Source: Bergeyella cardium
Lineage (GTDB): Bacteria; Bacteroidota; Bacteroidia; Flavobacteriales; Weeksellaceae
DNA length: 64,000 nucleotides
NCBI RefSeq assembly: GCF_003614945.1
Contig: NZ_QYCZ01000001.1
Location: 266,001 to 330,000, forward strand
Direction of reading: 5' to 3'
This document shows positions 26,318-36,324 of the stretch, in pieces. The notes beneath the pieces were generated by a model. The model did not search any database. It was given only the letters and a program-made list of their open reading frames with translations, and was not told where the DNA came from. The stretch's first letter is position 1; each line of letters starts with the position of its first letter. Position numbers and translations under genes: made by a program.

Positions 26318-28721
26318 TCTTTTCTAAGGCTAATTCGAGTACCTCATTCATATTCTGAACAAAGTGGATTTTTAGTTTGCTCAAATAGTCTTTTTTTATT
26401 TCCTCTACATCTTTTCTGTTGGCTTCGCAGAGGATGACTTCCTTTATTCCTGCTCTTGTAGCAGCGAGGAGTTTTTCCTTAATTCCCCCTACTGGGAGTA
26501 CCTTCCCTCTGAGTGTGATTTCGCCTGTCATTGCAAGGTGAGGTTTTACTTTTTTATTTTTAAAGCTGGAAACCATAGAAGTGAGCATTGCTATCCCTGC
26601 TGATGGGCCATCTTTCGGTGTAGCGCCTTCGGGTACATGGATGTGGATGTTTTTCTTCTCTAAATCTTCAGCAGCAATGCCGAGCTCGGTGTGTTTCGCT
26701 TTGATATATTCCAATGCGATGGTCGCTGATTCCTTCATTACATTACCGAGGTTTCCCGTCATTGTTAAAGCTCCTTTTCCATTGCTGATGATGCTTTCAA
26801 TGAAGAGGATATCACCACCTACGCTCGTCCACGCAAGTCCAGTTACTACCCCTGGTACAGAACTCATTTCCGACAGGGCTTTGGGTCTTGGTACTCCTAA
26901 GATTTCATCGATTTTATCAATGCTTAATTTGGCATTATATTCCTTCTCCATCGCTACCTGAAGGGCTACCCATCTCGCAATTGAAGAAATTCTTTTTTCC
27001 AGATTTCTTACCCCACTTTCCGAAGTGTGTGCCTCTATGATGTGCTTTAATTCTGCTGTTCCCAATTTAAAAGATTGGGCACTTAGACCGTTTTCTTCTT
27101 GCTGTTTTTTTATCAGATGTCTTTTGGCAATTTCTACTTTTTCTTCGAGAGTGTATCCTGCGATTTGGATAAGCTCCATTCTGTCTAATAAAGGCATTTG
27201 GATGGTTGAAAGTGAGTTTGCCGTAGCGATGAACAGTACTTTTGAGAGGTCATATCCCCGCTCTAAATAATTATCATAGAAGGAATGGTTCTGCTCAGGG
27301 TCTAATACCTCAAGCAGTGCAGAACTTGGGTCTCCATTAAGCCCTTGCCCGAGTTTATCAATCTCATCTAAGACCACTACGGGATTTGATACACCAGCCT
27401 TCTTTATTCCTTGCAGAATACGACCAGCCATTGCTCCGATGTAGGTCTTTCTATGCCCTCGGATTTCGCTTTCATCGTGCAGCCCACCGAGAGAGATTCG
27501 TACATATTTCCTTCCCAGAGCGTCTGCTATAGACTTCCCGAGAGAAGTTTTACCTACTCCAGGAGGACCGGCCAAGAGGAGTATGGGAGATTTCATATCT
27601 TTCTTTAATTTGAGGACAGCCATATGCTCCAAGACTCTTTTCTTGATATCTTCTAATCCGAAATGAGCTTTGTCTAATACTTTTTGAGCTTGATTAAGGT
27701 TAAAATTGTCTTTTGTATAAGATTCCCAAGGCAGATCGGTAAAGAAATCAAGGTAGTTTCTCTGAACATTATAATCTGGAGAGTTTGGATTTTGCCTTTG
27801 GAGCCGTTTTACCTCTTTCTGGAAGTGTTCTTCTATCTCATTATTCCATTTGAGCTTTTGGGCTTTTGCCTGTAGCTCATCTATATCGGAATCTATCCCT
27901 CCTCCAAGCTCTTCCTGTATGCTTCGCATCTGCTGGTTCAGGTAGTATTCTCTTTGGTTTTTATCTAATTCCTTTGTTGTTTTTTTATGAATCTGATTTC
28001 TCAGCTCTAGTCTTTTATATTCTTCTACAAGGAGTTCGTAGCATTTTTCTGCTCTCTTTTGTAGGTTTCTCTCTTCGAGCAGGCTTTGTTTTTCTTCGAT
28101 GCTGAAATTGGCATTATTACAAACGAAATTTACCAAATGCCCACTATTTACCATATTGTTAATGGCAAAATTCGCTGCATTAGGAATGTTAGGGTCAAGG
28201 CGGATAATCTTTAATGCGAGGTCTTTTATATTCTCTTGCAGAGCCTCATAGATATCTTTATCCTTGGGTTGTACTTCTCTTAATTTCTTTATTTCTGCTT
28301 GAATATAAGGCTCATCATAGACTATTCTGTCTATCTTAAACCTGCCTACACCTTTTGTTATTACAGTAGTATTTCCATCGGGGAGCTTTATACTTCTGAT
28401 GATTCTTACAATCGTTCCTGTTTCGTATAAATCGCGGAGTTTAGGGTTTTCTATCCCTCCATTTTTCTGGCTTAGGATTCCTACTAGCTGCCCTTCTTTT
28501 TGGGCGTCTTCCAATAATTTTTTGCTATTATTTCTACCTGCTGTAATAGGTGCAATGATTTGTGGGAACATCACCATATTCCTCACAGGAAGAATAGGAA
28601 AAACGATCTGATTTTCCTCTCCCGCTTTGTTCACTTCCTTATCAGACAAGTTAATTTCTTCCGTTACAATACTGAAATTCCCTTCCAGTAACTCACTCAA
28701 ATCTATCTCTTCAAAATCCAT
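26304..28721 (-). CDS. lon: ATP-dependent protease Lon
   Basis: The 805-residue protein has the three Lon parts: an N-terminal substrate-binding domain (about residues 40-240), the AAA+ domain with Walker [12 protein letters not shown], Walker [11 protein letters not shown], and the serine-lysine protease domain with S707 in [11 protein letters not shown] and K748 in [10 protein letters not shown]. It degrades misfolded and regulatory proteins in the cytoplasm. The gene overlaps tadA by 14 bp. Confidence 0.97.
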   Translation of the reverse strand: MDFEEIDLSELLEGNFSIVTEEINLSDKEVNKAGEENQIVFPILPVRNMVMFPQIIAPITAGRNNSKKLLEDAQKEGQLVGILSQKNGGIENPKLRDLYETGTIVRIIRSIKLPDGNTTVITKGVGRFKIDRIVYDEPYIQAEIKKLREVQPKDKDIYEALQENIKDLALKIIRLDPNIPNAANFAINNMVNSGHLVNFVCNNANFSIEEKQSLLEERNLQKRAEKCYELLVEEYKRLELRNQIHKKTTKELDKNQREYYLNQQMRSIQEELGGGIDSDIDELQAKAQKLKWNNEIEEHFQKEVKRLQRQNPNSPDYNVQRNYLDFFTDLPWESYTKDNFNLNQAQKVLDKAHFGLEDIKKRVLEHMAVLKLKKDMKSPILLLAGPPGVGKTSLGKSIADALGRKYVRISLGGLHDESEIRGHRKTYIGAMAGRILQGIKKAGVSNPVVVLDEIDKLGQGLNGDPSSALLEVLDPEQNHSFYDNYLERGYDLSKVLFIATANSLSTIQMPLLDRMELIQIAGYTLEEKVEIAKRHLIKKQQEENGLSAQSFKLGTAELKHIIEAHTSESGVRNLEKRISSIARWVALQVAMEKEYNAKLSIDKIDEILGVPRPKALSEMSSVPGVVTGLAWTSVGGDILFIESIISNGKGALTMTGNLGNVMKESATIALEYIKAKHTELGIAAEDLEKKNIHIHVPEGATPKDGPSAGIAMLTSMVSSFKNKKVKPHLAMTGEITLRGKVLPVGGIKEKLLAATRAGIKEVILCEANRKDVEEIKKDYLSKLKIHFVQNMNEVLELALEKNGNI

Positions 28722-28757
28722 AATATTTATGACAATTTGTCATTTAGTTTATAAAAT

Positions 28758-28765
28758 CAAATTTA
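28758..28765 (-). promoter_or_regulatory. -7 promoter box of lon
   Basis: On the minus strand the bases read TAAATTTG, 36 bp before the lon ATG. Between box and start lies GACAAATTGTC (28730-28740), a near-perfect palindrome that could be a repressor site. Confidence 0.45.
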
Positions 28766-28971
28766 AAATATCCGATGGCTTCCTTTTGTAGAACTATCTG
28801 GATAAAGCATGGCAGATTTTCCCAAGTCCTGTGCCAAGATAAAAAATGCGCCAAAATGACGATTAGCTATTCTTCTCAGTCGAGAAATGATTAAATAATT
28901 TTTTAAATAATTTCCTTACTATCCTTAAAATATGTATTTTCGCGGACTGATAAATTTTAGACTTAAACAAA

Positions 28972-31131
28972 ATGGCAATTTTAAGTGAAATTAGAAAAAG
29001 ACCAGTCTTATTGATGGGGATTATTGCCCTTGCCTTGCTTGCATTTGTGGTAAATCCTGATTCTATAGATAAAGTCTTTGGTAAAAATCCTGATGTATTA
29101 GGAAAAGTAAATGGAGAAAAAATTACAAGAGAAGAATTCAATGATCAACTAATGCTACTCCAAGACCAGGCGAAGCAGCAAGGTATGCCTACTTCCGGTC
29201 TCGAAGAGCAGGCTTGGCAAGTACTCATCCAGAGTAAGCTCGTAAAGCAGCAGTTTGATAAACTGGGTATGGAGCTTACCGATGATATGTTCTGGAATCA
29301 AATTCAGTATGATCCAATGGTTTCTCAAAATCAAAATCTTTTTGATGAAAAAGGAAACTTCAAAGTACAGGAGCTTAAAAAAGAAATTGAAAGTTATAAA
29401 GCCAATCCAGAGGCATATAATAACTGGCTCCGTGCCAGAAAAATGATAGAAACAAGGATAATGGCAAGACAGCTCGTAGCTAATTTTTCCGCAGGGATAA
29501 CTGCCAGTAAGAAAGATGCAGAAGCTATGATGAAGCTCAGAGACCAGCTTGCAGATATTGATTATGTAAAGGTAGATTATGCAGAATTCTTGAAGAAAAA
29601 CCCTATAAAAGTTAGTACTCAGGATTTGGCAGATTATATTAAAAAGCATCAGACGATTTTCAAGAGCCAGCCATCGAGAAATATCGGGGTGGTTTTCTTC
29701 CCTGCTAATCCAAGCCCGGCTGATGAAGGCAAAGTAAAAGAAGAAATAGAGCATCTCCTAAATAAAGGAAGTGAATCTGATCCAAATGAAAACTTCCGAA
29801 ATACGGCGAATGATTCTATGTTCATTGCTTTAAATTCGGATGCGCAATTTAATCCTGCGTATGTTCCTGTGGAGCAGCTTCCACAGGCGCTTCAATCTCA
29901 GATTGCAACGGCATCTACTGGTCAGATTTTTGGGCCATACAAAGAGCAGGGCTATTATGTAGTTTCTAAACTTTTGGATAAGAAACAGCAGCAAAATGCT
30001 TCTACATTGGCAAGGCATATCTTGATTTCCTATAAGGATAATCCAGCGGGAATTGAGGCTAATATGACTGAGGCGAAAGCTAAGAAATTAGCAGATTCCA
30101 TCAGTGCGGTAGTAAAAATAGAGCCAGCGAAGTTTGATGAATTCCTAAACCTTTCTGCTGATAAAGGCTCAGCAGCACAAGGAGGAAGTCTCGGTTGGGC
30201 AGATTCTTCACAACCTCAGTTTGTTCCAGAATTTCAAAATTTTGTAGATAAATCTCCAAAAGGCGAAACAGGAGTAGTAAAGACTGTATATGGGTATCAT
30301 ATTATCAATATTCAGGATAAAAAAGTTGAAAACGAACCGAAGATGACTTACAAAGTAGCCAATCTCGTACGAGCTATCAAACCATCTGAAGCTACTGAAA
30401 ATGAGATTGACAAAAACTCTAAAAGATTTATTCAGCAGGTTCAGGGCAGGTCTTTCAACGAATTTTCTAATATTGCTAAAAAAGCGAAATATCAGTTCTC
30501 CAACCCTAAGGCAGTTAAAAGATTTGACGGATTTATCCAAGGTTTAGGTACGGACAAAGACTCTGAAATCCTTGCTTGGGCATTCAAAAAGAAAAGAGAG
30601 AAAGGAGATGTAGAGCTCTTCAATGTAGATGGCACAGGAGATAAAATTGTGGTATATCTCAATGGTTTTTATGATGAAGAGTTGGCAGAGCCAGAGAGCG
30701 TAAGGGAGCAGATAGAACCTATTGTCCTCAACGAGCTCGCTGCTAAGAAAATCATAGAAAAACTTAATAAGTCTAAGGTTTCTAGCCTTGACCAAGTTGC
30801 AAAACTCTTCGGAACAACTAAGCAGAGTGGTCAGATTAACGCACTTACACCATCGCTTGCAGGTTCTATGGAGCCGAGAGTTGCAGGAGCTTCTTTGGGT
30901 GTGGCTAAGGGCAAGCTCTCCAACCCGATTGAAGGAAAAACAGGAGTATATTTAGTGGTTAAAAAATCTGAATCTACGAACAAACAGCCTGGCAGCGAGA
31001 AAGAAACTGCAGCTATGCTTATGCAGCAAAATGCTCAGATGTTTGGTCAGTTTGTTATCCGAAGTCTCCAAAATGGTGCAGATATTAAAGATTACAGAAT
31101 TGAGGTCTGGGATAAAGTAAGACAACAATAA
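28972..31131 (+). CDS. PpiD/SurA-like membrane-anchored peptidyl-prolyl isomerase
   Basis: The 719-residue protein has one N-terminal membrane anchor (about residues 13-27), a SurA-type chaperone region (GEKITREEFNDQL onward), a parvulin domain at about 340-450 (ARHILISYK ... QGGSLGWAD ... YGYHIINIQ) and a C-terminal chaperone part, as in PpiD. It probably helps fold outer-membrane and periplasmic proteins at the inner-membrane periplasmic face. A -7-like TATTTTCG (one mismatch) occurs upstream at about 28933-28940. It ends at a strong terminator. Confidence 0.9.
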   Translation: MAILSEIRKRPVLLMGIIALALLAFVVNPDSIDKVFGKNPDVLGKVNGEKITREEFNDQLMLLQDQAKQQGMPTSGLEEQAWQVLIQSKLVKQQFDKLGMELTDDMFWNQIQYDPMVSQNQNLFDEKGNFKVQELKKEIESYKANPEAYNNWLRARKMIETRIMARQLVANFSAGITASKKDAEAMMKLRDQLADIDYVKVDYAEFLKKNPIKVSTQDLADYIKKHQTIFKSQPSRNIGVVFFPANPSPADEGKVKEEIEHLLNKGSESDPNENFRNTANDSMFIALNSDAQFNPAYVPVEQLPQALQSQIATASTGQIFGPYKEQGYYVVSKLLDKKQQQNASTLARHILISYKDNPAGIEANMTEAKAKKLADSISAVVKIEPAKFDEFLNLSADKGSAAQGGSLGWADSSQPQFVPEFQNFVDKSPKGETGVVKTVYGYHIINIQDKKVENEPKMTYKVANLVRAIKPSEATENEIDKNSKRFIQQVQGRSFNEFSNIAKKAKYQFSNPKAVKRFDGFIQGLGTDKDSEILAWAFKKKREKGDVELFNVDGTGDKIVVYLNGFYDEELAEPESVREQIEPIVLNELAAKKIIEKLNKSKVSSLDQVAKLFGTTKQSGQINALTPSLAGSMEPRVAGASLGVAKGKLSNPIEGKTGVYLVVKKSESTNKQPGSEKETAAMLMQQNAQMFGQFVIRSLQNGADIKDYRIEVWDKVRQQ

Positions 31132-31151
31132 TCCTCAAAAAAATACTTCAG

Positions 31152-31176
31152 AAGCAGTAAGAAAATCTTACTGCTT
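31152..31176 (+). terminator. Intrinsic terminator after the PpiD-like gene
   Basis: An 11-bp stem AAGCAGTAAGA / TCTTACTGCTT with an AAA loop is followed by a long T-rich run. Confidence 0.9.
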
Positions 31177-31247
31177 TTTCTTTTTTTTAAGGGATTTAAG
31201 CTCGCTTTAATGGCGTTTTATGGCACTTTATTTAATTTAAAATATAC

Positions 31248-31255
31248 TATATTTG
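31248..31255 (+). promoter_or_regulatory. -7 promoter box of the MlaD-like gene
   Basis: TATATTTG matches TAnnTTTG, 13-19 bp before the two possible ATG starts. Confidence 0.55.
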
Positions 31256-31268
31256 CCGAGTTTTTTTA

Positions 31269-32216
31269 ATGTTTATGAAAATATCAAATGAAATAAAAGC
31301 TGGTCTTATTGCAATCTTTGCCATCGTTGGTTTTGTATTGCTTTTCCAGTTTATGAAGGGGAGAAGTCTGTTTTCTACAGCTAATGTTTACTATGCTATA
31401 TTTGATAATGTACAGGGACTCAATTCATCCAGCCCCGTATCCATTAATGGGCTAAAGGTAGGTAAAGTAGAAAAAATCTCTCCCATTATAGCGAAAAACG
31501 GAGCAGTTACCTTTCTCGTTCAGGTGAGGATAGATGACAAGTTCTCTTTCTCCAAAAAATCTACTCTGGAAATCTTTGAATCGGGATTAATGTCGGATAC
31601 CGCAATCAGGCTTCGTATGGAAAATGGAAATCCTTTAGCTAAGGATGGAGATACTTTGCAAGCAGGCTACGAACTCTCTTTGATGAAGAGTCTTGCTGCT
31701 GAGGCTATGCCTATCAAACAACAGGTGGAAGGTGTTTTGAAGCAGGTAGATTCTCTTACCACAAACGCAAATAAACTTCTTAATGAGCAGAATCAGCAGG
31801 AAATCAGAGCTCTTTTAATTAACCTCAACCGTACTGTTTCAGCGTTTGAGCAAACTTCAAGGCAGACCAATACCTTACTTGCGAAGGCTGATCCAAAGCT
31901 CCAAACCGTATTGGATAATACCTCTGCAATGACGGTAAGCGCAAAAAATACATTGGATAAATACGGCAAAGTAGCAGATAATATAGATGTACAAAAGCTC
32001 AATACTGCGGTTGCTAATCTAAGCGAGACTGCTCATCAGCTTAATGGACTTATTGCGGGCATACAAAAAGGTGAAGGAAGCCTTGGTAAAATAATGAAAG
32101 ACGAGGCATTTTATAACAACCTTACCCAGACTTCCGATAACCTCAATAAGCTCATAGAAGATTTAAAGAACAATCCAAAAAAGTACATCAACATCTCTGT
32201 CTTCGGAAAGAAGTAA
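31269..32216 (+). CDS. MCE/MlaD-family lipid transport protein
   Basis: The 315-residue protein has one N-terminal membrane segment (about residues 12-28), an MCE domain (about 40-115, with VQGLNSSSPVSINGLKVGKV) and a long helical, Gln/Asn-rich C-terminal region likely forming a coiled coil. MCE proteins form hexamers that carry phospholipids between membranes, fed by an ABC transporter (MlaEF). No mlaE or mlaF partner lies next to it. A second ATG two codons downstream (31275) is equally good as a start. Confidence 0.85.
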   Translation: MFMKISNEIKAGLIAIFAIVGFVLLFQFMKGRSLFSTANVYYAIFDNVQGLNSSSPVSINGLKVGKVEKISPIIAKNGAVTFLVQVRIDDKFSFSKKSTLEIFESGLMSDTAIRLRMENGNPLAKDGDTLQAGYELSLMKSLAAEAMPIKQQVEGVLKQVDSLTTNANKLLNEQNQQEIRALLINLNRTVSAFEQTSRQTNTLLAKADPKLQTVLDNTSAMTVSAKNTLDKYGKVADNIDVQKLNTAVANLSETAHQLNGLIAGIQKGEGSLGKIMKDEAFYNNLTQTSDNLNKLIEDLKNNPKKYINISVFGKK

Positions 32217-32447
32217 GGATTTTCATCACTTCCGCCCTATTGGGTTGGGAGCAAATATTTTCTCGTAAATTTTGCGAATGTCTGAGAGGGTTTAATCTCG
32301 GAAACAAGAGTGGAATTTACGGGATTTCCTATTTATCTTTTTTACAAATTTCTTTGGTTTCAAGGGCTTTTCGTTTTGAGTTTAGTATATTTCAGCTCTA
32401 TTTTATCGGTGGGAGTTTAAGCAAAATTCCACAAACATAAAACCATT
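32217..32447. other. Intergenic region before the Fe-S operon
   Basis: About 230 bp without a convincing gene or hairpin. A 66-codon plus-strand frame (32240-32440) is open but shows no family likeness and I do not call it. Confidence 0.5.
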
Positions 32448-33791
32448 ATGAACTTTATAGACAATATTATTTTTCTTCTCTGCATCTCGGTCGGTTTTGG
32501 GCTTTTTTTTAGGAGCCTCAGAATCATCTACCGAAATATTATGCTCGGAAAAACCATCCACCGAACTGATAATAAAGCAGAGCGCTGGAAAATAATGGCA
32601 AAGGTGGCTCTTGGGCAGAGTAAAATGACCAGAAGACCGGTTGCTGGAATCCTCCATATCCTTGTCTATGCGGGTTTTATCATCATCAATTTAGAGCTTG
32701 CGGAGATTCTTGTAGATGGACTTTTCGGTACGCACAGGGTACTTTCATCTCTGCTGAGTTCATCTCTTTACAATCTCTTTACCAGTACATTAGAGGTTTT
32801 TTCATTTTTAGTGCTTTTATCGGTAATTATATTTTTTATCAGGAGAAATATTCTAAAAGTAAGCCGCCTCAGTATGCAGGAATTAAAAGGCTGGGCAAAA
32901 GACGATGCCAACTATATCCTGCTCATTGAATGCTCTCTAATGCTCGCCTTCCTCTTAATGAATTCGGCTGACGCACTTCTCCAGCACAGAGGAAGCCCAC
33001 ATTATCCCATTCTCGGAGCTTTTCCAGTGAGCAAAATCACCTTCCTGCCTATTTTCAAAGCGCTCAACCTCTCCGAAACCACACTTATATTTATTGAGAG
33101 AATAGGCTGGTGGTACCACATCTTAGGGATTCTCTTTTTTATGAATTACCTCTACTATTCCAAGCACTTACATATTTTGCTCGCCTTTCCCAATGCGTGG
33201 TTTTCAAAGCTCCAGCCCAAAGCCGAGCTCAGCAACCTGCCGTCTGTAACCAAAGAAATAAAACTGATGATGAATCCCAATGCAGACCCCTATGCTGCAA
33301 GTTCAGATTCATCAGAAATCCCTGTGGAGCGCTTCGGTGCAAATGATATTTTTGACCTTAACCGAGTGCAGCTCCTCAATGCATATTCTTGCACAGAATG
33401 TGGCCGTTGTACTTCCGTTTGCCCAGCAAGTATGACAGGAAAATCCCTCTCTCCAAGAAAAATTATGATGAAAACAAGGGACAGGCTCGAAGAAGTCGGA
33501 CGAAATATAAATAAAAATGGTCAGTTTCAAGATGATGGCAAACGACTGCTCTATGATTTTATTTCAAAAGAGGAAATCCTCGCTTGTACAACTTGTAACG
33601 CTTGTACCGAAGCCTGCCCAATCTTAATAGACCCACTTTCCATCATTATCGACCTCCGCCGTTATATGGTGATGGAAGAAGCATCGGCTCCCCAAGAATG
33701 GAACCTGATGATGACAAATATCGAGAACAATGCGGCGCCTTGGCAATACAATCAAGCCGATCGCCTCAATTGGGTAGACGAAGAAAATTAA
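32448..33791 (+). CDS. Membrane-bound 4Fe-4S electron-transfer protein (heterodisulfide-reductase-like)
   Basis: The 447-residue protein has about five N-terminal membrane segments of the nitrate-reductase-gamma type and a C-terminal ferredoxin part with two 4Fe-4S motifs, CTECGRCTSVCP near residue 314 and CTTCNACTEACP near residue 379. Together with the next gene it resembles the HdrC/HdrE plus HdrB or GlpC/LldE-type modules that pass electrons between a soluble dehydrogenase and the quinone pool. The electron donor is not encoded nearby, so the reaction is unknown. Confidence 0.85.
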   Translation: MNFIDNIIFLLCISVGFGLFFRSLRIIYRNIMLGKTIHRTDNKAERWKIMAKVALGQSKMTRRPVAGILHILVYAGFIIINLELAEILVDGLFGTHRVLSSLLSSSLYNLFTSTLEVFSFLVLLSVIIFFIRRNILKVSRLSMQELKGWAKDDANYILLIECSLMLAFLLMNSADALLQHRGSPHYPILGAFPVSKITFLPIFKALNLSETTLIFIERIGWWYHILGILFFMNYLYYSKHLHILLAFPNAWFSKLQPKAELSNLPSVTKEIKLMMNPNADPYAASSDSSEIPVERFGANDIFDLNRVQLLNAYSCTECGRCTSVCPASMTGKSLSPRKIMMKTRDRLEEVGRNINKNGQFQDDGKRLLYDFISKEEILACTTCNACTEACPILIDPLSIIIDLRRYMVMEEASAPQEWNLMMTNIENNAAPWQYNQADRLNWVDEEN

Positions 33792-33818
33792 CTCATCAGT
33801 ATAAAGATGAGTTTTTTA
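33790..33818 (+). terminator. Weak hairpin between the two Fe-S genes
   Basis: The stem AACTCATC / GATGAGTT is followed by six T; it overlaps the stop codon of the upstream gene. It may be an attenuator, as the next gene follows within 75 bp and belongs functionally with the first. Confidence 0.55.
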
Positions 33819-33866
33819 AAAAGATTTTTGAGATAATAAAAGGAACGATGTTCCTCCATTAAAATT

Positions 33867-34646
33867 ATGAAAATAAAGACGATGGCGGAGTATGCCGCTG
33901 AAGGAAAAATGCCCGAAGTTTTGTTTTGGGTGGGCTGTGCCGGAAGTTTTGATGACAGGGCAAAGCGCATCACGAGAGCTTTTTGCAAAATATTAAATCA
34001 TATTGGGGTGGAGTTTGCTGTGCTGGGAAAGGAAGAATCTTGCACGGGCGACCCCGCGAAGCGCGCAGGAAATGAGTTTATCTTCCAGATGATGGCGCTG
34101 AACAATATAGAAGTGCTGAACGCTTATGGCGTTACTCGGATTGTAACGGCTTGTCCGCACGGTTTCAATATATTAAAAAACGAATATCCGCAATTGGGAG
34201 GTAATTACGAAGTGCTGCACCACACACAGTTTTTAAAAAAATTAATGGAAGAAGGCCGGCTAAGGATAGAAGGTGGAAAGTTTGAAGGGAAGCGAATAAC
34301 CTTCCACGACCCCTGCTATCTTGGGCGAGGCAATGGTGAGTATGAAGCGCCTCGACAGCTTCTTGAGAAGCTCGACGCCGAGCTGGTGGAGATGAAAAAT
34401 AATCGGCGAAATGCAGTTTGCTGCGGTGCTGGGGGCTCTCAAATGTTTAAGGAATCTGAAAAAGGTACGCAGGAAATCAATGTAAAACGAACGGAAGAGG
34501 CTTTAGATGAGGCGCCAAACATCATCGCAACGGGTTGCCCGTTTTGCAATACGATGCTGACCGACGGAATAAAACATTTTAATAAAAACGAGGCAGTTGT
34601 GGTAAAAGACATCGCTGAGCTGATTGCTGAGGCAGAAGATTTGTAA
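33867..34646 (+). CDS. CCG-domain Fe-S protein (HdrB/LutA-like)
   Basis: The 259-residue protein carries two CCG-type halves: VGCAGSFDDRAKR near residue 22 with a following ACPHGFNILK, and FHDPCYLGRG plus AVCCGAGGSQMF near residue 184 with GCPFCNTML. These cysteine-rich motifs bind a non-cubane Fe-S cluster in heterodisulfide reductase subunit B, and occur in glycolate and lactate oxidase subunits. It is the partner of the preceding membrane Fe-S protein. Confidence 0.88.
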   Translation: MKIKTMAEYAAEGKMPEVLFWVGCAGSFDDRAKRITRAFCKILNHIGVEFAVLGKEESCTGDPAKRAGNEFIFQMMALNNIEVLNAYGVTRIVTACPHGFNILKNEYPQLGGNYEVLHHTQFLKKLMEEGRLRIEGGKFEGKRITFHDPCYLGRGNGEYEAPRQLLEKLDAELVEMKNNRRNAVCCGAGGSQMFKESEKGTQEINVKRTEEALDEAPNIIATGCPFCNTMLTDGIKHFNKNEAVVVKDIAELIAEAEDL

Positions 34647-34655
34647 AAAGTTAAT

Positions 34656-34663
34656 TACCTTTG
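34656..34663 (+). promoter_or_regulatory. -7 promoter box before the uncharacterised 162-residue gene
   Basis: TACCTTTG matches TAnnTTTG, 76 bp before the ATG; TTG at the usual -33 spacing is missing. Confidence 0.4.
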
Positions 34664-34738
34664 CGCCCACAGCTTCGGAGGCTGAGGTTTGCAGAAAAAA
34701 ATTGAATAGATTTATCTTAAAACGAAATAGAAAAAACA

Positions 34739-35227
34739 ATGAAAATAGAAGAATCTTCATCGGTGGAAACCAATGATTTTCGTGTGATGATATACCCCTC
34801 TTCGCGCAAATTTACCGCAAAGGAATCTATGGACATTTCCCAGCGGTTGTATGATTTTTTATCTGGCTGGAAGTACCACGGGAAGCCTGTTTCATCTTCG
34901 TTTAAAATCGAAAAGAACCAGTTCATCGTCATTTGTATTGATGAAGAAGAGGTAAGCCCAGGCGGCTGTGCGCTGGATTCTTTAAGTGATTTTTTAAAGG
35001 AACTCGACCGCGAGTATGGTTTTGAACTTCTCAACAGGATGAAAGTGTCGTATGTAGAGCAAGGCGAAACGAAAACCGTTGGCCTCCTTGAGTTTAAAAG
35101 AGGACTAAAAGAGGGGAGCATACCGCACGATATCGAGGTATATGATTTTTCCAAAGATACTTATCTGGCGTATCTCTCGGACTTCCTCCTCCCGCTGAAA
35201 AGGAGCTGGGCACAGATTTATGTCTGA
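34739..35227 (+). CDS. Uncharacterised flavobacterial protein (sometimes labelled ABC transporter ATPase)
   Basis: The 162-residue soluble protein has no P-loop and no recognisable catalytic motif. Its pattern (VMIYPSSRKFTAKESMDISQ, LYDFLSGWKYHGKPVSSSF, KNQFIVICIDEEEVSPGGCA) matches a small conserved family I recall from Flavobacteriia that usually follows this Fe-S gene pair and is sometimes carried in databases under a misleading ABC-ATPase name. The conserved GGCALDSL segment with one Cys is a candidate functional site. Function unknown. Confidence 0.8.
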   Translation: MKIEESSSVETNDFRVMIYPSSRKFTAKESMDISQRLYDFLSGWKYHGKPVSSSFKIEKNQFIVICIDEEEVSPGGCALDSLSDFLKELDREYGFELLNRMKVSYVEQGETKTVGLLEFKRGLKEGSIPHDIEVYDFSKDTYLAYLSDFLLPLKRSWAQIYV

Positions 35228-35302
35228 TGAAAACCGATGTAGAGCCCTCAATGCCTTATTATTATAGAGAAAAATTTTTTAATATTAAATAGAATATAGA
35301 TT

Positions 35303-36271
35303 ATGTCCAGAATATTAACGGGAATACAAGCGACTGGCACTCCGCATCTTGGGAATTTACTCGGAGCAATAATCCCAGCCATAGAGCTATCAAAAAAAGA
35401 TGAAAATGATTCCTTCCTCTTTATCGCTAACCTGCACACACTTACGCAGATTAAAGATGCCGAGGAGCTTAGAACGCATACTTACGAGATAGCGGCGGCG
35501 TGGCTGGCGTTTGGTCTGGATACCCAAAAAACACACTTTTACAGGCAAAGTGATATTCCAGAAGTTTGCGAACTTATGTGGTATTTGGATTGTTTTTTCC
35601 CGTATCAGCGGCTGACTTTAGCCCATTCGTTTAAGGATAAAGCTGATCGTCTGCAAGATGTGAATGCAGGACTGTTTAATTATCCAATTTTAATGGCTGC
35701 CGATATCCTGCTCTACGATGCCGAAATAGTTCCCGTAGGCAAAGACCAGCTGCAGCACCTTGAAATCACTCGCGATTTAGCAGAAAAATTTAATAGGCAA
35801 ATGGGCGAAACATTTGTGCTGCCAAGTGCTGAGCTACAAGCAGAAACGAAATATGTTCCCGGTACCGATGGGCAGAAAATGTCTAAATCCAGAGGGAATA
35901 TTATTAATATTTTCTTGCCAGAGAAAGAGCTGAAAAAACAGGTGATGTCTATAGAAACCGATTCTACTCCCCTTGAAGAACCGAAAAATCCAGACGCGTG
36001 TAATGTGTTTGGCATCTATCAGCTTATCGCCTCCGAGGAAGAAACCGAAGCGCTGAGAAAAAAATATGTAGCAGGAGGCTTTGGCTATGGGCACGCAAAA
36101 ACTGAGCTCCTCAACCTCATACTGAGTAAGTTTAAGGATGAACGAGAGCGGTTTGATTATTATATGAATAACCTCGCCGAACTTGATAAGAAATTGCAGG
36201 AAGGTGCGGAGAAGACCAGACGCATCGCGCAGCAAACCCTCGCAAGAGTACGAAAACAGTTAGGATACTAA
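35303..36271 (+). CDS. trpS: Tryptophanyl-tRNA synthetase
   Basis: The 322-residue class I synthetase charges tRNA-Trp. The HIGH-type motif is PHLGNLLG near residue 15 and the KMSKS motif is intact near residue 193 (GQKMSKSRG). GKDQLQHLEITRDLAEKFN and the C-terminal anticodon-binding helices fit the family. Length is usual. It ends at a strong terminator shared with the convergent Nudix gene. Confidence 0.97.
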   Translation: MSRILTGIQATGTPHLGNLLGAIIPAIELSKKDENDSFLFIANLHTLTQIKDAEELRTHTYEIAAAWLAFGLDTQKTHFYRQSDIPEVCELMWYLDCFFPYQRLTLAHSFKDKADRLQDVNAGLFNYPILMAADILLYDAEIVPVGKDQLQHLEITRDLAEKFNRQMGETFVLPSAELQAETKYVPGTDGQKMSKSRGNIINIFLPEKELKKQVMSIETDSTPLEEPKNPDACNVFGIYQLIASEEETEALRKKYVAGGFGYGHAKTELLNLILSKFKDERERFDYYMNNLAELDKKLQEGAEKTRRIAQQTLARVRKQLGY

Positions 36272-36281
36272 TGTAAAGAGA

Positions 36282-36308
36282 AATCCCCTCCACGAGAGGG
36301 GATTTTTA
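36282..36308 (+). terminator. Intrinsic terminator of trpS
   Basis: A 9-bp stem AATCCCCTC / GAGGGGATT with a 5-nt loop is followed by T residues. Confidence 0.88.
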
Positions 36309-36324
36309 TTTTGATGATTCTGGG

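Noticed and set aside
32240-32440. 66-codon plus-strand frame before the Fe-S operon
   Set aside because: Irregular composition, no recognisable domain, no promoter box at a sensible distance.
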